Positions 1 to 6,382 of a stretch of DNA of 8,240 nucleotides are shown one piece after another; position 1 is the stretch's first letter, and each line of letters opens with the position of its first letter. Under the pieces are notes generated by a model. That model had not been told where the DNA came from, searched no databases, and worked only from the letters and a program-made list of their open reading frames with translations. The stretch spans positions 1 through 8,240 of the forward strand of contig JAGLIU010000264.1 in the NCBI GenBank assembly GCA_023142805.1, written 5' to 3'. The stretch is from Candidatus Omnitrophota bacterium (GTDB lineage Bacteria; Omnitrophota; Gorgyraeia; Tantalellales; Tantalellaceae). The position numbers and the translations under genes were made by a program.

Positions 1-40
1 ACCCTTCGGGGACAGGTTGCCTCACGACTCGGTATCCGGT

Positions 41-64
41 ACAAAGTTCCAAAGTTACAAAGTT
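41..64. repeat. Three tandem 8-bp units (acaaagtt / ccaaagtt / acaaagtt)
   Basis: Three consecutive octamers differ only in the first base of the middle unit. They follow a GGGACAGGTT motif and precede a G-rich tract, so this looks like a small minisatellite in the intergenic debris. No function can be assigned. Confidence 0.85.
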
Positions 65-87
65 GGGTGAGGGGGGGGGATGGTAGG
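65..87 (+). repeat. G-rich tract with a run of nine G
   Basis: GGG at 65-67 is followed by a nine-base G homopolymer at 71-79 and two GG pairs at 82-83 and 86-87, in otherwise A/T-rich DNA. Such a run is prone to slippage and to sequencing or assembly error. A two-layer G-quadruplex is possible. It lies about 28 bases upstream of the predicted -35 element. Confidence 0.6.
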
Positions 88-114
88 ATAACATGTATTA
101 AATAAAAGTTAGAT

Positions 115-143
115 TTGACTTTTGGGGAAATGTTAGGTATAGT
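115..143 (+). promoter_or_regulatory. Sigma70-type promoter for the regulator/efflux operon
   Basis: TTGACT (115-120, five of six to TTGACA) is separated by exactly 17 bases from TATAGT (138-143, five of six to TATAAT). Transcription would begin near 150 and give a leader of about 190 bases before the ROK start codon. This is the best promoter match seen in the window, and with the close gene spacing downstream it could drive the whole cluster. Prediction by consensus only. Confidence 0.55.
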
Positions 144-189
144 AAGAACGCTGGTAATACAAAAAGTTAGATAATGATATTATGTTAGA

Positions 190-202
190 AAAACTAAGTT
201 TT
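190..202. promoter_or_regulatory. 13-bp palindrome AAAACT-A-AGTTTT, possible operator
   Basis: Perfect six-base arms surround a single central base, so this is a DNA dyad rather than an RNA hairpin. It abuts the first direct-repeat copy, which starts at 203. A/T-rich dyads of this kind suit a dimeric winged-helix regulator such as the ROK protein encoded next door, but no binding is shown. Confidence 0.35.
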
Positions 203-241
203 GATAATTTACTTTTTGTGTATCGTGTAAACGAGCATAGT
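203..241 (+). repeat. Direct-repeat copy 1 (leader repeat)
   Basis: This 39-base unit matches the copy at 261-300. Shared blocks are a GAT-ATTTAC start, the 13-mer TTTTGTGTATCGT (214-226) and the end block AGCATAGT (234-241); the middle differs. It lies just upstream of the TATAAT at 250-255. It could be a regulator binding site or a duplicated sequence remnant. Confidence 0.75.
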
Positions 242-249
242 TCCGTGAA

Positions 250-255
250 TATAAT
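250..255 (+). promoter_or_regulatory. Possible second -10 element (TATAAT)
   Basis: A perfect TATAAT sits in the gap between the two direct-repeat copies, about 85 bases before the ROK start. No good -35 exists at 16-18 bases upstream (for example TGTAAA at 226-231, three of six), so it would need an activator or be a chance match. If real, copy 1 covers the -35 zone and copy 2 the start of the transcript. Confidence 0.3.
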
Positions 256-260
256 AGCGA

Positions 261-300
261 GATGATTTACCTTTTGTGTATCGTTACGGAAAAGCATAGT
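261..300 (+). repeat. Direct-repeat copy 2 (leader repeat)
   Basis: This 40-base unit is the partner of the copy at 203-241. The conserved TTTTGTGTATCGT block is at 272-284 and AGCATAGT at 293-300, offset 58-59 bases from copy 1. It is followed directly by the palindrome at 301-311 and ends about 40 bases before the ROK start codon. Confidence 0.75.
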
Positions 301-311
301 GTTTTTAAAAC
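301..311. promoter_or_regulatory. 11-bp palindrome GTTTT-T-AAAAC, possible operator
   Basis: Five-base perfect arms surround one central T. It directly abuts the second direct-repeat copy, while the other palindrome (190-202) abuts the first copy on its outer side. It sits 28 bases before the ROK start codon, where a bound repressor would block expression. Inferred from symmetry and position only. Confidence 0.3.
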
Positions 312-338
312 CTGGAGCAGTAGAGAGAGGAGAAAGGT

Positions 339-1454
339 ATGTCTATAAAAGGAAAAAATATACGTCCTTTTCGGATCTATCCTGATGATGAAAGATCTCA
401 GAGTAATCTTCGTATATTCGACGTATTAAAAAGAGAGACCGCTATTTCTGTCGGGGAAATAAGCGCGAAAGCGAACGTGTCAGAAGAGGTGGTCGCGGAT
501 TATATGAATATCTGTGTAAAGAATGACCTGATAAAGATCTCCGCGGCGGCTAAAGGAGAGTTGGCTGATTTGAACAATAGTTTTCAGAAGCTCTTGGGGA
601 TAGGGTTTTGCGGTGAAGAATGTATCCTGACAGGAGTAAATCTTGAGGGGGAGGTAAGTTGGCGTGAATATGTTAACTTAAATCATATTCTGGGGGAGAA
701 TACTCGGAGCAAGGATATTTCTCAGATAAAAGATAAAATAGAAAAAAGTGTTAAATCAAAAAAGGACGAGTACCATTTTACAGGGTTGGCTATACCTGAA
801 CAAATGAATGAAAATGTCGCCAAGACTTTGGCGAAAAGTATAAAAGAGATTTTTAAAGGGGATATTCTTATCGTTAAGGCTGCTACAGCTTCCGGGTACG
901 CGGAGAAAAGCCATAAGAAAAAAGCGAAAAACACTTTGTATATGTACCGGGATATAGGAATAGGTGTGGTTCTGAAAAATGAAACTATTTATGAGACAGG
1001 TGAGAGCAAATTAAGTAGCGATAGATTATATCTCCGTCCGTGGGAACAGTTTGACATTATAAAGACCACTAAAAACCTGGTTAATAAGGGTGTTGGGACT
1101 GATATAGTGAACATGGTTGGTGGAGATGTTAATAAAATAACCCTGGAAATAGTGCTAAGCGCGGCTCAAAAAAAGGATGAGTTGGCGGAAGATCTCATAA
1201 AAAGGTCCGGATTGGCTTTAGGGGTTAGAGTGGCATATTTGGTAAATATATTTTCACCGGATGTGGTAATAATAGGAGGGGGGATAGAGCAAGATAAGAA
1301 AGATTTCATAGGGTTTGTGGAAGAAAGTGCGAAGAAATTTTTACTAAAAGATAAAATCGATAAATTAGTAATAATTCCCGGAGAGTTAGGGCGGGAAGTA
1401 TCTTCAATCGGAGCGGCGCTTTTATGCCGCCGAGAAATGTTTATGGAGGTCTGA
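339..1454 (+). CDS. ROK-family transcriptional regulator with degenerate kinase motifs
   Basis: The 371-residue product has the NagC/Mlc/XylR-like layout: an N-terminal winged helix-turn-helix (about residues 22-68, with ISVGEISAKANVSEEVV as the helix-turn-helix) and a ROK actin-like ATPase fold (about 85-371). Fold landmarks are LGIGFCGEECILTGVNLEG (86-104), the phosphate-loop-like YRDIGIGVVL (203-212), the late NIFSPDVVIIGGGI segment (303-316) and SSIGAALL (355-362). The usual NDA segment with the catalytic Asp reads KAATASGYAE (180-189). The CxCGxxGC zinc motif is absent, replaced around 222-240 by a stretch without any Cys. It is therefore probably a non-catalytic sensor/regulator rather than a sugar kinase. 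The ATG has a GGAG Shine-Dalgarno at 329-332. It heads the cluster and ends two bases before the zinc-finger gene, so autoregulation and control of the efflux genes are likely but inferred. Confidence 0.85.
   Translation: MSIKGKNIRPFRIYPDDERSQSNLRIFDVLKRETAISVGEISAKANVSEEVVADYMNICVKNDLIKISAAAKGELADLNNSFQKLLGIGFCGEECILTGVNLEGEVSWREYVNLNHILGENTRSKDISQIKDKIEKSVKSKKDEYHFTGLAIPEQMNENVAKTLAKSIKEIFKGDILIVKAATASGYAEKSHKKKAKNTLYMYRDIGIGVVLKNETIYETGESKLSSDRLYLRPWEQFDIIKTTKNLVNKGVGTDIVNMVGGDVNKITLEIVLSAAQKKDELAEDLIKRSGLALGVRVAYLVNIFSPDVVIIGGGIEQDKKDFIGFVEESAKKFLLKDKIDKLVIIPGELGREVSSIGAALLCRREMFMEV
1445..1450 (+). promoter_or_regulatory. Strong ribosome binding site GGAGGT that fixes the zinc-finger gene start
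   Basis: GGAGGT lies inside the last codons of the ROK gene, six bases before the ATG at 1457. The in-frame ATG at 1424 would add 11 residues but has no comparable site and overlaps the ROK gene by 31 bases. The 1457 start also places the first zinc Cys at residue 5, as expected for such short proteins. The overlap of site and stop codon suggests translational coupling. Confidence 0.75.
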
Positions 1455-1456
1455 TT

Positions 1457-1798
1457 ATGGAAAGAAACTGTGAAATATGTGGCAAGTCTTTTATTCCGAA
1501 CAAATACAGGCCGAATCAGCACGTATGTTCGAGTTTGGAATGTCAGTATAAAAGACAACTTCAAAACATGAAAGTCTGGAGAGAGGACAATCCTAATTAT
1601 TTTAAGTACAAAGAATCACAGGATAAGTCTTGGAAACAGGCGTGTCGTGAAAGGTCTTTAGATTGGCGGCGCAAGCACAAAGAATACCTGCAACTTTATC
1701 GCGAGGCTAATAAAGAACGGCATCGGGAGTATATGCGGGAGTATATGCGGGATTACAGAAAAAGAAAAAAAGAAGAACAAGACAAAAAAGAGCAATAG
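1457..1798 (+). CDS. Small Cys4 zinc-finger protein with a basic tail
   Basis: 113 residues. The N-terminus is a compact zinc site: CxxC at 5 and 8 and a CSSLEC pair at 24 and 29 (CX2C-X15-CX4C). An aromatic WREDNPNYF segment follows (41-49). From memory, the CxxC, CxxxxC and WRxxNPxYF pattern resembles short zinc-ribbon-like proteins widespread in Planctomycetes and candidate phyla, often near mobile genes; no function is established that I know of. The rest (about 55-113) is strongly basic with regularly spaced Tyr/Trp/Arg and the tandem REYMREYMRDYR, suggesting a helical nucleic-acid-binding tail. It starts two bases after the ROK stop codon, so the two are probably co-translated and may act together as a DNA- or RNA-binding regulator. 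Binding is inferred from charge and zinc site only. Confidence 0.8.
   Translation: MERNCEICGKSFIPNKYRPNQHVCSSLECQYKRQLQNMKVWREDNPNYFKYKESQDKSWKQACRERSLDWRRKHKEYLQLYREANKERHREYMREYMRDYRKRKKEEQDKKEQ
1724..1756 (+). repeat. 12-bp tandem repeat inside the zinc-finger gene
   Basis: CGGGAGTATATG occurs twice exactly (1724-1735, 1736-1747) and is followed by a diverged third unit starting CGGGATTAC. It encodes the REYM-REYM-RDYR stretch. The period is a multiple of three, so copy-number change would keep the frame. Confidence 0.85.
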
Positions 1799-1829
1799 CG
1801 ATCGATTAAAGTGGCTTATAGGTAATTAT

Positions 1830-4800
1830 ATGCGTTGTGTTAAAACAATACTCATATGGGTGTTTATATTTTTGTATGGCTGCGCCGAGATTTCCGCGGA
1901 AGCCGCGACTGTATCTGCTGAGGAGATGTTCGCGCAAGAAGATCTGCAGAATCGTGCCGAAAAAATAGTCGCTCAACTAAAAAGTACCGAAAAAAAATAC
2001 AGAAAAAAAATATCAGAAAATCTTTCCAAAGCACGCCGAAAGCTCAGCGAAAAAAAATTCAAAGAAGCCCGTGAATATGTAAAAAAAGCTTATGAAGCCA
2101 AGGAAGAAGGCCGAAAGATCATTGAAGGTAAGATTAGAAAGCTTGCGGAGGTTGAAGCGAGACAACGGATATTTTTAGGAATAGGGACAAGAAAAGAGTT
2201 TGTAAGCAAGGATCGCAAATACAAGGATATGGACAAAACTATTCCTAGCTTAGAGGAAAATAGGGAAATAATAGAAGAACTTTTGGTGGATATTGAGGAT
2301 CAAAAGGGAATGTATGAAATAGAAAAAAAGAAAGAACTGGAAGAAGCGAAAAGCGCGGTAATAGAGAGGAAACAGGCAGAGATCAGAGGTGAAAAGGAAG
2401 AAAAATTAAGACACCAGGCAGAAGAGATCGCGTTGTATATTCAGAAGGCCAAAGAGGAGCTTAAACGTAACAGATTTGATGAAGCAAAGAAATATGTAAA
2501 AAAAGCCAGAGCTGTAAGCGAGAGGGCAAAGGACGAAGAAAAGGAGGATGTCAAAAAAGCGGAAGTAGAAAGAAAACAGTTTATCGGCAGTTGGGGAAGA
2601 AAAACACATGAAGTTATAGGCGAAGAAAAACAGAAAAAGAAAGTGGAAAAATATTTGGAATTAGCGCACAGGTATCTTGGAAATAACAGGTTTGGAGATG
2701 CCAGAAGGTGTGTCGAGAAAGTGAAAAATATTGATAAGTATAATGAATCAGCTGAAGAGATGATCCTGCGGATAGATGTAGAGGAGCAGAAGTTTATTCT
2801 GAGTCGAAGACAAAGAGACCTGGCAAAAGAAGATAAGAAAAGAGAGGCGAAGGAGAAGCGACGCAGAAAAGAAACGGCTAAGGAACTAACAAAGCATATG
2901 AGAGAGGTTGAAAAGAGAATAGAAAAAGCCGAAGGTTTCTTGAAAAAAGCGCAGGAAAGACTGGATAATAATAAGTTTGATGACGCCAGGGAATACGCGA
3001 AGAAGGCCTCAGCCCTGGACGTAGTTAACAGTGAAGCCAGATTGTTGGAATTTAGCGCAAACGCGGCTGAAAAGAGATATAAGGAAGAGAAGCAAAGGGC
3101 ATTAGAAGAAGAAAAAAGTCTGGCGAGGAAAAAAGAAATAGCCAGGGAGAAAGAAGCGGAAAAACGCCGGGAAGAAGTCGAAGTCGCCAAAAGAGATAAA
3201 AAAGAAGCGAAGATTAAAAGAGAAAAGGCCAAGAAAATAGATAGATATTTTGATAAAGCACTCGGAGATCTTAATAAAAACAGGTTTGATAATGCCAAAG
3301 AATATGTGAAGAAAATATTGGAATTAGACGCGACGAATCGCGAAGTTTTGGAACTGGATCATGAAATTGACAAAGAAGAGGAAGAGTATAAAAAGCGGCA
3401 GCGCGAAGAGGAAAAAGAGCGATTTGCCGCGGAGTTAAAAAAGAGCGAAAAAGAAGAAAGATCTCTCCGAAAGAAGGATGTCGAAAGAGAAATGGCCAGG
3501 GCGGAAGCGGCGGAAAAACGCCGGAAAGAAGCCGAAGCCAAGATTGAAAGAGCAAAGATCAAAAAAATGGATAGGTATCTTGTTAAAACACGCGGATATC
3601 TTGAGAAAAACAGGTTTGATAATGCCAAAAAATATGTGAAGAAAACGTTAGAATTAGACATGACAAATCGCGAAGCTTTGGAATTAGATCGCAGAATCGA
3701 TCGGGAAGAGGAAGAATATGAAAAGCAAAAGCGCGAAAAAGAGAAAGAGCGGCTTGCCTCGAAGTTAGAAAAAAGCAAAAAGAAAGAGAAATCTCTCGGA
3801 AAAAGGGATGATGAGAAAGAAATGATCAGAGTGGAAGCGGCGGAAAAACGCGGGAAAAAAGTCGAAGCCGAAATTGAAAGAGAAAAGAGCGAAAAAATAG
3901 ACAGATATCTTGATAAAACACGCGGATATCTTAAAAGTAACAAGTTTGGTGATGCCAAAAAATATGTTAAAAAAGTTTTAGGATTAGATAGGGTAAATGC
4001 GGAAGCACAAGAACTGTTCAAAAAGATAGGTCTAGCCGAGAAGGAATATAAGCAGTTCGCGGAAAAAGAGCGTAATGAAAAACGAGCGATGAAAAAAGAA
4101 TCGAGAAGAAGACAAAGGAGAGAAAAAAAGGCGGAGATTGAAAAAGCTGAAAAAGATATAAGGGCGAAGAAAAACGAATTAAAAGCGGGAAAATACGCGG
4201 ATAAAGCACAAAAATATTTCATTGAAAAAGATATGGAAAAGGCTCGGAAGTACGCGTATATGGCGAGAGATGTGATGCCTGATAACATCAAAGCTATTAC
4301 GCTTATAACCGATATTAACAGAGAGGAAATGTTCGGAGCAAGGGACACCTCGAAAGATGAAAATGAAAGGAAATTCAAGGAAGCCACGGATAAGATAAGG
4401 CTCAAAGAAGATCCTATGAAAAAATATGATGAAGGAAAAAGTTGGACACAGCTTGTTCTTGAGGTGTTTTCTCCGAAGATATCAGGGGAGAAAGGCGTTG
4501 TGCAGGAAGGACGAATGTACACGATAGATGAATGTGTCCAGATGGCGTTACGTCGGAGCCAGAGAATACGAGCCGCGGAAGAGCAGATAAAATTGGCGGA
4601 GATGAGGTTATGGGAAGCGCGGAGAAATCTTCTGCCTACAGTTACAGGTAGGATCGAAAGGTCGTTTGGTAAGATAGGTGTCGGGGACGAAGGGGTTACC
4701 AGGCATTATGAGGGAGAAAAATATACTGTTGACTTAAAGCATAACCTGTTTGACGGAATGGGGTTGTGGTACACGGTCAGGCGAGCTCAAACAAATCAGG

Positions 4801-6332
4801 AAATTGTAAAGCTTGAGAAGGGAAAAGTAGAAGAAGAGATAGTAGAGAGTGTAAAAATCGCTTATTACAATCTCGATAAAGCAAGAAAAGCTGTTGTGAT
4901 ACAAAAGCAATATCAAGGACAAGTCAACAAAATGTATGGGTTTGTCGAGGAAGCTTATGATCAGGAACTTGTGCCACGGGTAGAATACCTGAAGGTCAAA
5001 GGACAGAACATGCAGGGTAATTTTCACTACGATTCGTCTATAGAAGACGAAAAATTGGCGAAGATGATACTATTTCAGGCGATGGATATAAACCCGGATC
5101 TATCAATAGGGATAAAGCCTGTTGATCGTCCCAAAAATAAACTAGTTATAGGTTTGGAGAATTGCTATACGCTTACGTTGGTTAATCGTTCTGATCTCAG
5201 GATCAAGGAAGCGACAATAGAATATTATGAGTTAGAACGAAAGATCATGAAGGCAAAAGGGTGGCCCAAGATAGATTTCCAGGGATCATTCGGAAAAGCA
5301 TTTGAAAACTATCAGCCGATGAGAGACGACGGTGATACCGATACACAAAAGAACCGTGTATTGGAACCTGAATGGTACGCCGGTATTAAGGGGAGTGTTC
5401 CCTTATGGGGAAGTACTCTTGAATATAATTATGTCAAAGAGTCATGGGCCCCGACAGTGTCGTCTTTTCGCGGAACAGAGACGGCAACAAGTTATTTGTC
5501 TTTTGGGTTATTGGATAATTTAGCGTATTTTACTGACTTGCAGGAAGTTAGAGCCGGGTTTGAGAACGCGAAAGAAGAATATCTGACAGCAAAAGAGAAT
5601 ATGAGAACAGAAGTAAAAGAGGCGTATTTTAAGTATAAGAAAGCGTTGTTGCAGATAGATGTCGCGGAAGCGCAAGTGGAACATCAAAGGATGTTTGTGG
5701 ACGTTCTGGAAGAAAGGCGTAAGTTCGGGGAGATGGAGGTGTCCAGGGTTGTTGAAGAATATGAAAAACTTACAGAACACGAATACGGGTTAGTGCAGGG
5801 AGATATAGCGTATTTCATAGCGCTCGCGGGGTTAAATAAAGCTATAGGTATCCCGGATCATTTTAAGCCGCAGTATGAAAATAATGAGTATGAAGAATGG
5901 AAAAAGAACGGGAAGATCCTGGACTATGAGGATAGAGGGGACTGGGAGACAGCGGAAAATAAGGTTAAAGGAACAACTATTAAAAAAAGAGCGAGTGAGA
6001 GAAAAAAGGATATAAAACGAGGAATTAAGGGAGAAGCAAAAGTAAGAGAGAAAAAGCCGAAAAAAATCATAATAGACAAGAAAAAAGAAAGAGCCGCAAA
6101 ATCAGCTAAAGCACGGAAAGACAAGGAAGAAGAAGATGCTCAAAAGCTGATGAAGAAAATAAATATGCATTTGGCAAAAGGTAGAGCATCTTTGAACGAA
6201 AAAAACTTTAATAAAGCGCGTGAATACGCTAAAAAGGCTCTTAAGCTTTCGAAAGATCAAAGAGAAGCTTTGGAATTGCTGAAAAATATAGACAAAGAAG
6301 AAAACATGTATCTGAAAAAAAATAAAAAATAA
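1830..6332 (+). CDS. Giant TPR-like coiled-coil/TolC fusion: outer-membrane efflux protein
   Basis: 1500 residues in four parts. (1) An export signal: R2/K5, hydrophobic 7-17, then either a lipobox-like LYGC with Cys18 or signal peptidase I cleavage after AEA (23-25). (2) About residues 40-870: very Lys/Glu/Arg-rich helical sequence holding eight TPR-like units built on L..N.FDNAKKYVKKALELD, with the central Phe at 77, 216, 288, 383, 486, 596, 706 and a diverged unit near 802. (3) About 896-1343: a full two-half outer-membrane efflux domain. The first half starts MYTIDECVQMALRRSQRIRA and contains RRNLLPTVTG; the second starts near TLVNRSDLRIKEA with WPKIDFQGSFG, then barrel strands and long helices to AIGIPDHF. 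(4) About 1441-1500: a ninth repeat unit (NEKNFNKAREYAKKALKL). TolC relatives are usually about 400-500 residues, so this is roughly three times longer. The adaptor and RND genes follow directly, supporting a role as the outer-membrane channel of that pump. Only a weak Shine-Dalgarno (ATAGG) precedes the ATG; tandem TAA stops end it. Confidence 0.9.
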   Translation: MRCVKTILIWVFIFLYGCAEISAEAATVSAEEMFAQEDLQNRAEKIVAQLKSTEKKYRKKISENLSKARRKLSEKKFKEAREYVKKAYEAKEEGRKIIEGKIRKLAEVEARQRIFLGIGTRKEFVSKDRKYKDMDKTIPSLEENREIIEELLVDIEDQKGMYEIEKKKELEEAKSAVIERKQAEIRGEKEEKLRHQAEEIALYIQKAKEELKRNRFDEAKKYVKKARAVSERAKDEEKEDVKKAEVERKQFIGSWGRKTHEVIGEEKQKKKVEKYLELAHRYLGNNRFGDARRCVEKVKNIDKYNESAEEMILRIDVEEQKFILSRRQRDLAKEDKKREAKEKRRRKETAKELTKHMREVEKRIEKAEGFLKKAQERLDNNKFDDAREYAKKASALDVVNSEARLLEFSANAAEKRYKEEKQRALEEEKSLARKKEIAREKEAEKRREEVEVAKRDKKEAKIKREKAKKIDRYFDKALGDLNKNRFDNAKEYVKKILELDATNREVLELDHEIDKEEEEYKKRQREEEKERFAAELKKSEKEERSLRKKDVEREMARAEAAEKRRKEAEAKIERAKIKKMDRYLVKTRGYLEKNRFDNAKKYVKKTLELDMTNREALELDRRIDREEEEYEKQKREKEKERLASKLEKSKKKEKSLGKRDDEKEMIRVEAAEKRGKKVEAEIEREKSEKIDRYLDKTRGYLKSNKFGDAKKYVKKVLGLDRVNAEAQELFKKIGLAEKEYKQFAEKERNEKRAMKKESRRRQRREKKAEIEKAEKDIRAKKNELKAGKYADKAQKYFIEKDMEKARKYAYMARDVMPDNIKAITLITDINREEMFGARDTSKDENERKFKEATDKIRLKEDPMKKYDEGKSWTQLVLEVFSPKISGEKGVVQEGRMYTIDECVQMALRRSQRIRAAEEQIKLAEMRLWEARRNLLPTVTGRIERSFGKIGVGDEGVTRHYEGEKYTVDLKHNLFDGMGLWYTVRRAQTNQEIVKLEKGKVEEEIVESVKIAYYNLDKARKAVVIQKQYQGQVNKMYGFVEEAYDQELVPRVEYLKVKGQNMQGNFHYDSSIEDEKLAKMILFQAMDINPDLSIGIKPVDRPKNKLVIGLENCYTLTLVNRSDLRIKEATIEYYELERKIMKAKGWPKIDFQGSFGKAFENYQPMRDDGDTDTQKNRVLEPEWYAGIKGSVPLWGSTLEYNYVKESWAPTVSSFRGTETATSYLSFGLLDNLAYFTDLQEVRAGFENAKEEYLTAKENMRTEVKEAYFKYKKALLQIDVAEAQVEHQRMFVDVLEERRKFGEMEVSRVVEEYEKLTEHEYGLVQGDIAYFIALAGLNKAIGIPDHFKPQYENNEYEEWKKNGKILDYEDRGDWETAENKVKGTTIKKRASERKKDIKRGIKGEAKVREKKPKKIIIDKKKERAAKSAKARKDKEEEDAQKLMKKINMHLAKGRASLNEKNFNKAREYAKKALKLSKDQREALELLKNIDKEENMYLKKNKK
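3234..4052 (+). repeat. 330-bp tandem repeats within the giant gene
   Basis: Units begin at 3234, 3564 and 3894 (protein residues 469, 579, 689), exactly 110 codons apart. Each opens with KI/KM-DRY(F/L) and the NRFDNAK/NKFGDAK helix pair; the first two also share the long charged linker ending in (R/V)EAAEKR. Units 1 and 2 share long identical DNA stretches around the FDNAK codons; unit 3 matches for about 53 codons and then diverges. This points to fairly recent in-frame duplication, while the other units in the protein are much more diverged and irregularly spaced. Confidence 0.85.
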
Positions 6333-6363
6333 TAAGGGAGCATCAAGGAAATAGGGGTGCCAA

Positions 6364-6382
6364 AACACCAGAAGGAGGTGTT
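6364..6382 (+). promoter_or_regulatory. Hairpin that embeds the adaptor ribosome binding site
   Basis: AACACC (6364-6369) pairs perfectly with GGTGTT (6377-6382), with loop AGAAGGA (6370-6376). The strong Shine-Dalgarno AAGGAGGTG (6372-6380) is thus split between loop and stem, and the ATG at 6383 follows the stem immediately. A competing four-base stem, GGTG (6356-6359) with CACC (6366-6369), would free the site. This fits translation control of the adaptor, for instance opening by ribosomes ending at 6332, but it is a structural prediction only. Confidence 0.45.

Larger units (their letters stand above)
1..338. other. Non-coding leader region with repeat debris, promoters and repeats
   Basis: No convincing gene lies upstream of the ROK regulator. 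The first 90 bases hold a C(TTCG)G hairpin core at 2-11 (CCC-TTCG-GGG), a GGGACAGGTT motif at 9-18, three tandem 8-bp units and a run of nine G. The stretch 115-311 holds promoter-like elements, two direct-repeat copies and two palindromes, listed separately. A 27-codon ATG frame at 182-265 crosses the first repeat copy but has no clear ribosome binding site. The gene upstream of the window is not visible, so the TTCG hairpin could be the tail of a terminator or an RNA. Confidence 0.7.

Noticed and set aside
223..234. TCGT-GTAA-ACGA hairpin with a GNRA-type loop in leader repeat copy 1
   Set aside because: The stem is only four bases and the matching part of copy 2 (285-292) does not preserve it, so an RNA structure is not supported by the duplication.
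182..265. 27-codon upstream frame in the ROK leader
   Set aside because: No ribosome binding site, no recognisable motif, and the second repeat copy does not keep the same frame. It is more likely a chance frame across the repeat.
1..338. CRISPR array, tRNA or riboswitch in the leader
   Set aside because: Only two diverged copies of the 40-bp unit exist, no cloverleaf can be drawn, and no known aptamer signature was recognised.
1424..1456. Upstream ATG extending the zinc-finger protein by 11 residues
   Set aside because: It lacks a ribosome binding site and overlaps the ROK gene, while the 1457 ATG has an excellent GGAGGT six bases ahead.
2441..4522. Long open frames on the minus strand opposite the coiled-coil region, the largest about 387 codons
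   Set aside because: They are the shadow of Lys/Glu-rich coding (AAR/GAR codons read in reverse give Ser/Phe/Leu). Their products are low-complexity Ser/Phe/Leu strings with no domain, and the + strand frame is clearly real.
4504..6332. Internal start at ATG 4515 behind AGGAAGGA (4504-4511), which could make a stand-alone TolC
   Set aside because: The product would lack a signal peptide and could not reach the outer membrane. Purine-rich Shine-Dalgarno look-alikes are expected by chance in this A/G-rich gene.
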